From: an uncultured Clostridia bacterium
GTDB lineage: Bacteria > Bacillota > Clostridia > TANB77 > CAG-508
Reading direction: 5' to 3'
Assembly (NCBI GenBank): GCA_947631725.1
Contig: CANRML010000009.1
Coordinates: forward strand, 1 to 21,716
DNA length: 21,716 bases
This document shows positions 16,789 to 21,716 of the stretch, in pieces. Under the pieces are notes generated by a model, which saw nothing but the letters and a program-made list of their open reading frames with translations, made no database searches and was not told the DNA's origin. The first letter of the stretch is position 1; the number at the start of each line of letters is the position of its first letter. The position numbers and the translations under genes were made by a program.

Positions 16789-18193
16789 TTTTCATATCCT
16801 CCCTATTTTTTTCTTCCAATATGCTTAATAAAGGTGCTGTAACTAGATAGTTATAAACTAGCATTAATATAACTCCCCAGAATAATGTCATACCAAAGCT
16901 AGCAATTGGAATCCAATCCATAAAGCAGAATATAATACTACATATTGTTATTGGAATTGTTTTAAAGAAAAATGTTACAAATTCACTTTTTTCTTTTTTC
17001 TTCAATATTTTTATTAAAATTAAATAATCTACTGCTAATGCAATTACTCCTGCAAAAACTGTTCCTAAACTTATTGCAACATTTGCATAACGAATTAGCA
17101 ATAATAGTATTGATGCAAATCCGATAAATGAAAAACTTGCTAAAAGTCCATGTAATTTATATTTTATAATTAAATATATTAATGCAAGTGCACTTATTAC
17201 TGCAATTCCTAACATTACATATAATATTTTTTGATTTGTTATCTCTGAATAAATAAATTCATTTCCTGAGATTTCATAATCCATTGGTAATTTTCCGTTA
17301 TTTAATATTGTAGCATAAGATAATGCTTTTTCTGAATATTCATTAATTGTTTTAACATCACTTGAAGCACTTCCTACTGTTAATTGCAGTGTTCCTGTAC
17401 GAATTGGTTCATCAAATGATGTAGTCATAATTGTTTGATCATTTATTTTCATTGTTATTTCTTTTTGTTTTGATTCTTCACTAGTTTCTGAAGTCTCTGA
17501 AGTTCCTTCAGTTGTATTTTCTTCTTCACTTTCTTCGCTTTCTTCACTCTCTTCAATTGTTTTATATGTATTTGTAATTTCTTCTAGTTTTGCTTTTCCT
17601 TCAGAATTTAATTCGATTTGTAAGCATACACTTGTACCATTTGTTTCAGAAATATATCCTATTTTTGCTTCTTTTATATATTGGTTATCTAGTAACACTT
17701 CTTCTGTTTCACTATCTGAAATTTCAAAGTTTCCTGTTGTATAAAGGTCACTTATTATTGAATTTGTGGAATTATTTTCTTCTATTTCAATTTTTATTTC
17801 TCCTGTTTGTTCATCTAATGCAATATTATAGTCATTTAATTCTAGTTGTTCTAATCTTTTTATCATAATTTCTTTTGTTTTTTTGAAATTTTCTAATGTT
17901 AATTTTTCTGCATTTTTATCAACTTCTTCTTTTGTATATCCTTTTTCTTGGATTTCTTCGTCTGTTAAATCTTCTTCAATTTCATTTCCTTGTGCATCTT
18001 TTATTATTGTTTCTTTATCTTCTTCTGGTTTTATTGCAATTATTCTTGCTCCTTTTAAGTCCATTGCATAGTCATAGTCTTTCACTATGTTTTCCATCCT
18101 ATTTTGTTTTTGGACATAGATTCCTAAAAAACCTACCATACCAACTAGTACTATTGTTAATATTATTGTTAAAATTTTAATTGCTTTTTTCAT
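16772..18193 (-). CDS. secD: Divergent SecD-like translocase subunit
   Basis: A 473-residue membrane protein with one N-terminal segment (about 4-27), a large outside domain and five clustered C-terminal segments (about 323-460), the topology of SecD, which helps complete protein export through SecYEG. DLKGA (45-49) matches the SecD DLKGG box with its last Gly changed. VDYLILIKILKKK (388-400) aligns with the family's VDANVLIFERIREE and keeps Asp389, the residue linked to proton use. The outside domain carries a Ser/Glu/Thr-rich insert (about 214-241). GAAGGG abuts the first ATG (18202) but is 9 bases from the second (18193), so the second is chosen. It follows the HD gene and overlaps secF. 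Confidence 0.82.
   Translation of the reverse strand: MKKAIKILTIILTIVLVGMVGFLGIYVQKQNRMENIVKDYDYAMDLKGARIIAIKPEEDKETIIKDAQGNEIEEDLTDEEIQEKGYTKEEVDKNAEKLTLENFKKTKEIMIKRLEQLELNDYNIALDEQTGEIKIEIEENNSTNSIISDLYTTGNFEISDSETEEVLLDNQYIKEAKIGYISETNGTSVCLQIELNSEGKAKLEEITNTYKTIEESEESEESEEENTTEGTSETSETSEESKQKEITMKINDQTIMTTSFDEPIRTGTLQLTVGSASSDVKTINEYSEKALSYATILNNGKLPMDYEISGNEFIYSEITNQKILYVMLGIAVISALALIYLIIKYKLHGLLASFSFIGFASILLLLIRYANVAISLGTVFAGVIALAVDYLILIKILKKKEKSEFVTFFFKTIPITICSIIFCFMDWIPIASFGMTLFWGVILMLVYNYLVTAPLLSILEEKNREDMKNEKNK
17523..17558. repeat. Four-copy 9-bp coding repeat in secD
   Basis: The unit TTCTTCACT occurs four times in tandem with small changes (TTCTTCACT, TTCTTCGCT, TTCTTCACT, CTCTTCAAT). 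On the minus strand it encodes the EES repeat in the Ser/Glu-rich insert of SecD. The period is a multiple of three, so copy-number change would keep the frame. Confidence 0.7.
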
Positions 18194-18208
18194 TTTTTCC
18201 ATCCCTTC

Positions 18209-18868
18209 TTATAATAATTTTGTATCATTGATTACTAATGAAAACCATATTTTTAAAAATTTTGCAGCATATTTGCTCATCATAGTTCTATCCATAAAAA
18301 TTTCAAAATAGTCTAATACTGGGCAAATTTCTGTGTCTATTTTTAAGTCTAATGTTATTATACGTTTTTCTGCATCTAAAGTTAAACTAGACTTAGTAAC
18401 TGCATAGTTTACACGATCATGTATATCAAAAGTTCCTAAATTTGGATTACATACTCTGTCTCGGTGTGCATCTGATTTATCTGCAAGAATAATAGCTGCA
18501 GATATATCACTAACTGCTGTTCCTGTTTCTTCATCATGATTTCCAATTGCCATCATAATTTCAGTTCTTTCTTCAACATCCATTTCCATACTCTTCAAAA
18601 TCTCATAAGCAAGAATTGCTCCACTATGTGCATGGTCAACTCTATTTACACAATTTCCTATATCATGTAAATATCCTGCTATTCTAGCTAATTCGATTGT
18701 TCGTTCTGGGTATCCTAACTTTTGCAAAATATCTCCTGCTCTTTTAGATACAATTGAAATATGTCTATGTCCATGTTCAGTATAACCTAATGCATCTAAT
18801 TGTTTTTGTGCTCCTTTAATTAGAGCATTGACTTCTTCATTTTCACATACATCTTTTAAAGTAATCAT
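18209..18868 (-). CDS. HD-domain metal-dependent phosphohydrolase
   Basis: A 219-residue single-domain HD hydrolase, cytoplasmic, probably cutting a phosphate ester or nucleotide; the substrate is not evident. Metal-binding residues of the superfamily are in place: His36 (HRHIS), the HD pair His68-Asp69 in GYLHDIGN, His79/His81 (DHAHSGA), His111-Asp112 (NHDEETG) and Asp130 (LADKSDA). The C-terminal 60 residues form a small extra helical/strand part. AGGAGG lies 5 bases before the ATG. It is the first gene of the operon, and its stop is 15 bases before the preferred secD start. An HD hydrolase upstream of secD-secF is an arrangement I recall from other clostridia, which also supports the SecD call. 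Confidence 0.88.
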   Translation of the reverse strand: MITLKDVCENEEVNALIKGAQKQLDALGYTEHGHRHISIVSKRAGDILQKLGYPERTIELARIAGYLHDIGNCVNRVDHAHSGAILAYEILKSMEMDVEERTEIMMAIGNHDEETGTAVSDISAAIILADKSDAHRDRVCNPNLGTFDIHDRVNYAVTKSSLTLDAEKRIITLDLKIDTEICPVLDYFEIFMDRTMMSKYAAKFLKIWFSLVINDTKLL

Positions 18869-18892
18869 CTTTTCCTCCTATAATCTTCTTAG

Positions 18893-18921
18893 ATTTTATA
18901 TTAAATTTTAAAAAATATCAA
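18893..18921 (-). promoter_or_regulatory. Promoter of the HD-secDF-mutL-miaA operon
   Basis: TTGATA (18916-18921), 17-base spacer, TAAAAT (18893-18898), each 5 of 6 to consensus, 25 bases before the HD gene's ATG. All seven downstream genes are tightly packed, so this is probably their main promoter. It diverges from the plus-strand promoter at 19022-19050. Confidence 0.72.
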
Positions 18922-19021
18922 CTATTTTTATTGTTTTTTTACATTATTATTTAATATTATGTTCAAATTATAAAATTACAAACATAAAATTCTATCTTTA
19001 TATGTATATATAGCGTAAAAC

Positions 19022-19050
19022 TTGCATTTTTTCCTAAAACATGGTATTAT
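19022..19050 (+). promoter_or_regulatory. Promoter of the lone plus-strand gene
   Basis: TTGCAT (19022-19027), 17-base spacer, TATTAT (19045-19050). Initiation near 19057 would leave a leader of about 85 bases before the ATG at 19142, which is long compared with the other transcripts of this window. Confidence 0.65.
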
Positions 19051-19072
19051 GTAAATATACATATTGTATAAA

Positions 19073-19097
19073 TGTATTTGCTGTCAGGTCAAATACA
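19073..19097 (+). promoter_or_regulatory. Leader hairpin upstream of the plus-strand gene
   Basis: A perfect 8-bp inverted repeat, TGTATTTG (19073-19080) and CAAATACA (19090-19097), encloses the 9-base loop CTGTCAGGT. It lies in the transcribed leader and leaves the ribosome binding region free. It has no U-run, so it is not a terminator; a role in mRNA stability or protein binding is speculative. Confidence 0.4.
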
Positions 19098-19141
19098 ATG
19101 TGCAACTGTTAATTAGCAACACAAAAGAAAGGAAAAGAGGT

Positions 19142-19480
19142 ATGGTAAGGAAATTAACAGAACGGGATTATATAATCTCGTACAAAGAAAATGAGCAAGA
19201 GAGAACTGGCTATTTTACAGCTGACCTTCAAAATGCTGTTGGAATATTGGTTGTTTCTTGTCCTGGTTCCCATCCACTGTTTTTTCTCCGCCAAAAAGAT
19301 CGTGGTCTGCATCCTATAATTTTACAGGATTGCACAGAAACAAAGAGCGGAGAAAAACTCCAAATGCCGATAGTGTCTAATTATGACCCTTTTAGGAGAC
19401 TTGTGAAAGGTGTTCCTGAGTGGTTACGATTAGTTACATATAATCTGCAAACTGATTGTACATATTTTTCCTTTACCTGA
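19142..19480 (+). CDS. Small protein of unknown function, likely foreign in origin
   Basis: I do not recognise this 112-residue protein. It is soluble-looking, with a central hydrophobic strand-rich part (AVGILVVSCPGSHPLFFLRQ, residues 31-50) and a C-terminal aromatic segment (VPEWLRLVTYNL). There are Cys at about 39, 61 and 108 but no clustered metal motif. The ATG at 19142 follows AAAGGAAAAGAGG; a longer in-frame reading from 19064 has no such signal and would overlap the leader hairpin. By my count the frame is about 38% G+C, higher than its surroundings, and it uses CGN arginine codons (CGG, CGC, CGT, CGA) that are scarce in its AGA-using neighbours. It has its own promoter and terminator. 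Recent acquisition is inferred. Confidence 0.65.
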   Translation: MVRKLTERDYIISYKENEQERTGYFTADLQNAVGILVVSCPGSHPLFFLRQKDRGLHPIILQDCTETKSGEKLQMPIVSNYDPFRRLVKGVPEWLRLVTYNLQTDCTYFSFT

Positions 19481-19485
19481 CAAAG

Positions 19486-19511
19486 AAGCCAGCATATAGC
19501 TGGCTTTTTTT
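19486..19511. terminator. Bidirectional terminator between convergent genes
   Basis: A perfect 8-bp stem AAGCCAGC/GCTGGCTT (19486-19493 with 19499-19506) with a 5-base loop ends the plus-strand gene with a run of seven T. On the minus strand the same stem is followed by TTCTTTG, so it can also serve the GNAT-DUF402 gene whose stop is 14 bases away. It is the most GC-rich hairpin among the terminators here. Confidence 0.88.
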
Positions 19512-19525
19512 ATAATTTTAATATT

Positions 19526-20578
19526 TTAATTTAAATTTAATTTTAAATATTTGTCTGTAAATTCTTGTAATTTCTCTACTCTACCTTTTAGTCTATCTAT
19601 TAATTTATTTGCTTCTTCATAAGCATTTTTGTATTCTTCTTCTGTTATCTCTAATCTATCTAAAGCATCTTTTAATTCATCTTCATCTAGTAAAACTATT
19701 TCTCCTGTTGGTGTTACAACAACATCTAAATATAGGTCATCTTCATATGGTATTCCATTTTCTTTATTTATCTCTCTTGCTATGTCAAAATACCACTCTA
19801 TTATTTTGCATTTTTCATTATAAACAGCTGTTAACTTTACTTTTGAATTATAATCATAAAACTCGAGCCATTTATAGTTATTGTCTAATATACATTTTCC
19901 TCTAGGTATAATCATTTTATTTTTAACATCAATAAAATCATAGAAATATATGTCTCCTGAAAAATTATTTTCTTCTATTGACATTATCTTTTGATTTGCT
20001 TCTTTTACTTTATTTCTAACAAATTTATCAGCATATCTTTTTTTAAGGCTTATCCAATATCTTTGTGTTATTTCTCCATTTTCTATTGTAATTTCGTTTT
20101 CTAATACCCCACCATTTGCAATTATACTTTTACTTGACCCAATATTTTCTTTGTCACAAGTCATTAAGACTCTATCTATTTTTAATTTTTTACATTTTTC
20201 TAATGCTAGTCTAATCATTTCTGTTGCATATCCTTTTTTTCTTTCTGTTGGTCTAACTCCATCTCCTATGTGTCCATATCTTTCTAGTAGTTTTTTGTTT
20301 AATTTGTGCCTTATTTGCAACATCCCTATGACTTTATTGTCTGATTTTCTAACTCCTAAAAATATCGTGGATGGCGTTTTGCCTTCTTCTATTGTTTCTT
20401 CTGATACATCCTTTTTTATTTTGTCTAGCCATTTGTCAACATCTTTTATTCTATCTAGTCCTCCATCACCTGCTAAGTCGAATTCTCCATTTTTAAAGTG
20501 TTCTTCTAAGTATTCTTCTATTTGATCTTTATATTCCTCAGTTGGAAATATTAACTTTAGTTCCCCTTTTGCATCCAT
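19526..20578 (-). CDS. GNAT acetyltransferase fused to a DUF402 domain
   Basis: A 350-residue two-domain protein. Residues about 7-178 are a GNAT N-acetyltransferase: strand TIFLGVRKSDNKVIGMLQIR, acetyl-CoA loop RPTERKKGYATEM (109-121), then the DRVLMTCDKENIGS strand and helix. Residues about 205-330 are DUF402, with WYFDIARE (262-269), DDLYLDVVVTPTGE (280-293), LDEDEL (297-302) and a helical end. Characterised DUF402 proteins (Ntdp, FomD) are metal-dependent nucleoside di-/triphosphatases, and the Asp residues expected to bind metal (265, 281, 285, 298, 300) are present. AAGGAGG precedes the ATG by 6 bases. The acceptor of the acetyl group is unknown; the fusion hints that both domains act on related nucleotide-type substrates. 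Confidence 0.85.
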   Translation of the reverse strand: MDAKGELKLIFPTEEYKDQIEEYLEEHFKNGEFDLAGDGGLDRIKDVDKWLDKIKKDVSEETIEEGKTPSTIFLGVRKSDNKVIGMLQIRHKLNKKLLERYGHIGDGVRPTERKKGYATEMIRLALEKCKKLKIDRVLMTCDKENIGSSKSIIANGGVLENEITIENGEITQRYWISLKKRYADKFVRNKVKEANQKIMSIEENNFSGDIYFYDFIDVKNKMIIPRGKCILDNNYKWLEFYDYNSKVKLTAVYNEKCKIIEWYFDIAREINKENGIPYEDDLYLDVVVTPTGEIVLLDEDELKDALDRLEITEEEYKNAYEEANKLIDRLKGRVEKLQEFTDKYLKLNLN

Positions 20579-20597
20579 TTGTTACCTCCTTGTTTTA

Positions 20598-20626
20598 AGT
20601 ATAAGTAACTTTAATTTTTTTGTCAA
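20598..20626 (-). promoter_or_regulatory. Promoter of the GNAT-DUF402 gene
   Basis: TTGACA (20621-20626), 17-base spacer, TATACT (20598-20603): among the closest matches to consensus in the window. It is 20 bases before the ATG, giving a very short leader that consists largely of the ribosome binding site AAGGAGG. Confidence 0.8.
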
Positions 20627-20647
20627 TGTATTTCTATACCATTAACT

Positions 20648-20779
20648 TTATTTGCATTTTTCAATAAATTCTTTAAATAAATTCTTAGTAAATTCATCCT
20701 CTATCATCAATTCTATGCCAAATATCATCTCCATATTGCGGTTGAACTTTTCCTATTATTCCAATAATTGGTTTACTCA
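20648..20779 (-). pseudogene. Deletion remnant of a C26 peptidase (gamma-glutamyl-GABA hydrolase-like)
   Basis: After a good ribosome binding site (TGAGG) the ATG at 20777-20779 opens 28 codons beginning MSKPIIGIIGKVQPQYGDDI and ending at TGA 20693-20695. The N-terminus resembles class I glutamine-amidotransferase-like peptidases of the PuuD type, which start KPIIGI. From about 20712 the next frame reads MIEDEFTKNLFKEFIEKCK and stops at 20648-20650, resembling the C-terminus of the same family (LF-x-x-F-hydrophobic-x-x-C). The simplest reading is a gene of about 240 codons that lost its whole middle, including the catalytic Cys region, in one out-of-frame deletion. The family assignment rests on short segments. 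Confidence 0.5.
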
Positions 20780-20815
20780 TTTTATTACCTCAGCCAAATG
20801 CTAACTATATTAATA

Positions 20816-20844
20816 ATTATAATAAATTTTGTAAAATTTTACAA
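20816..20844 (-). promoter_or_regulatory. Promoter with overlapping perfect palindrome (operator candidate)
   Basis: On the minus strand, TTGTAA (20839-20844), 17-base spacer and a perfect TATAAT (20816-20821) lie upstream of the C26 remnant. The -35 and spacer coincide with a 16-bp perfect palindrome, TTGTAAAATTTTACAA (20829-20844), the size and position of a repressor dimer site. No regulator gene is adjacent. The surrounding 20780-20884 holds no gene. Confidence 0.5.
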
Positions 20845-20884
20845 TAACTTTTCAGCTTAATTGAGATAATATTAAGTTTTATTT

Positions 20885-21466
20885 CTATTTTTTCTTTGCT
20901 ATCACATTATATATATGCCAATGTTTAATTTTTCCTAATCCTGTTTTTCCGTTTTTTTCGACTTCATTAAATTCTATTATTTCAAATCTATCTTTAAATA
21001 AACTTAAAACTTGCTCTTTTGTTAAAAATACCATTTGTTTTTTTATTTCTACCCATGAATCATTTAACCCAAAAAAATTCCCAACAAAATATCCGGTCTT
21101 TTAAGATGCTATCAGTAATTTTTTCCAAAATTCATTAAAATGTTCTTTATCACAAAAAGGAATACTAAAATTTGAAACTAATAAATTAGTTTTTTCTAGT
21201 TTGATATCTTCAAAGCTTTGATTCTCAAATCTAAATTTTTTTATTTTTTCATTATCTAATTTACTAGATATCATCTCTTTTGTATTTTCTTTATCTATTG
21301 ATAAAACTTTCCAGCCATTATTTATCAAAAATATAGTATCTCTACCAGCACCACATCCTAAGTCAATAGCATTTGTAGGTTTAATATTCATATCTATGAA
21401 TTTTTTAACAATTAGATTTGGTAAAGCTCCTTCTGTATTTTCATAATATTTTTTTATATTCCCCAT
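20885..21466 (-). pseudogene. Class I SAM-dependent methyltransferase interrupted by one in-frame stop
   Basis: The first 121 residues (to 21104) carry the SAM-binding motif DLGCGAGRD (35-43), the acidic strand SIDKEN (57-62) and LLVSNFSIPF (95-104), typical of small TehB/Methyltransf_25-like enzymes. A TAA at 21101-21103 stops this frame, but the same frame continues without a shift for 71 codons to TAG at 20885-20887, beginning KTGYFVGNFFGLNDSW, a clear methyltransferase continuation. The joined length, about 193 residues, is normal for the family. The second ATG (21466) is preferred over the one at 21475 because AAGGG abuts the first. The substrate is unknown. It is either a recent nonsense mutation, a base-call error, or less likely read-through. 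Confidence 0.75.
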
Positions 21467-21494
21467 TATTATCATCCCTTCCGGTTTCTTATCA

Positions 21495-21521
21495 ATTATT
21501 ATATTATGGATAATTTGTCAA
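21495..21521 (-). promoter_or_regulatory. Possible methyltransferase promoter
   Basis: A perfect TTGACA (21516-21521) lies upstream of the methyltransferase. The best -10 at usable distance is AATAAT (21495-21500) with a short 15-base spacer; a perfect TATAAT (21498-21503) is only 12 bases away, too close for normal use. The -35 is convincing and the -10 choice is not. Confidence 0.4.
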
Positions 21522-21572
21522 TATATTTTTATTATTTTTATTTTATTTAAAAAATTGCTATTGCATTAAAAC

Positions 21573-21625
21573 AAAAAAATAAACCATACAAAATTATTGA
21601 TATTTCAATATTTGTGTGGTTTATT
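21573..21625 (-). terminator. Strong rho-independent terminator of an upstream minus-strand gene
   Basis: A 15-bp stem with one G-T wobble (21578-21592 with 21611-21625) is extended by six more pairs (21595-21600 with 21605-21610) after a 2-base bulge, with a 4-base loop. On the minus strand the stem is followed by a run of seven U. It must serve a gene entering from beyond the right edge. Confidence 0.8.
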
Positions 21626-21716
21626 GTATCTGGAGCGCGCTCCGTAGACGTTTACAACTTTTTTCCGTACAAATCTTAATCATTGTCTTTAATTTAACAT
21701 AACTTTTATAAACTTT
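21621..21716 (-). CDS. Possible C-terminal end of a gene running off the right edge
   Basis: One minus-strand frame is open across the whole of 21716-21621 (31 codons, then TAA) while the other two are stopped early. It contains CTEKSCKRLRSALQIQ near the end and is immediately followed by the terminator, whose stem overlaps the stop codon. The frame is too short to recognise a family, and the terminator overlap is slightly unusual, so the end of a structured RNA is an alternative. Confidence 0.3.
   Translation of the reverse strand, partial: KVYKSYVKLKTMIKICTEKSCKRLRSALQIQ
21632..21643. repeat. 12-bp GC-rich perfect palindrome
   Basis: GGAGCGCGCTCC is its own reverse complement and stands out in DNA that is otherwise mostly A/T. 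It sits 7 bases from the large terminator stem and, if the edge frame is real, encodes part of RSALQ. It could be a protein-binding site, the stem of an RNA, or chance within a gene. Confidence 0.55.

Noticed and set aside
19064..19141. 26-residue N-terminal extension of the plus-strand orphan gene
   Set aside because: It would start only a few bases after the predicted transcription start, cover the leader hairpin, and lack a ribosome binding site.

Overview
This is an AT-rich stretch (intergenic DNA is extremely A/T-rich) whose gene set and short sigma-A-type promoters point to a low-GC Firmicute. SepF, DivIVA, a MutL with an endonuclease motif, an HD hydrolase-SecD-SecF cluster and a GH15 enzyme suggest Clostridia, probably an uncultured gut-type clostridium; the lineage is inference. 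Nearly all genes are on the minus strand; the one confident exception is a small gene at 19142-19480.

Layout, left to right. 1-243: no confident gene, only a well-formed minus-strand promoter followed by an 11-codon frame. 244-1359: gap (glyceraldehyde-3-phosphate dehydrogenase) as a single-gene unit. 1374-10159: a long minus-strand operon read from a promoter at 10132-10159 to a terminator at 1374-1403, in the order rsmD, a 167-residue coiled-coil protein, ftsK/spoIIIE, an unrecognised coiled-coil gene split by a frameshift, a beta-CASP metallo-beta-lactamase RNase, and a cytoplasmic GH15 glucoamylase-like enzyme. 10222-11301: a compact division unit, sepF-divIVA, with its own promoter and terminator. 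11355-18921: a second long operon from a promoter at 18893-18921: HD hydrolase, secD, secF, mutL, a small membrane protein, miaA and an HlyD-like adaptor, with adjacent or overlapping stop and start codons. 19022-19512: the lone plus-strand gene, of unlike base composition, with its own promoter, leader hairpin and terminator. 19526-20626: a GNAT acetyltransferase fused to a DUF402 domain. 20648-21466: a decaying stretch with a deletion remnant of a class I glutamine-amidotransferase-like peptidase (C26) and a methyltransferase broken by one in-frame stop. 21573-21716: a strong minus-strand terminator and perhaps the last codons of a gene beyond the right edge.

The core genes are housekeeping: ribosome and tRNA modification (rsmD, miaA), DNA segregation and repair (ftsK, mutL), division-site assembly (sepF, divIVA), protein export (secDF), RNA turnover (beta-CASP) and carbon metabolism (gap, GH15). 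The unusual content lies in a diverged SecDF pair whose SecF has lost its last two membrane segments, the frameshifted FtsK-neighbour family, the plus-strand orphan, the GNAT-DUF402 fusion and the decaying right end. I see no CRISPR array, no tRNA or rRNA gene, no insertion sequence and no defence system.
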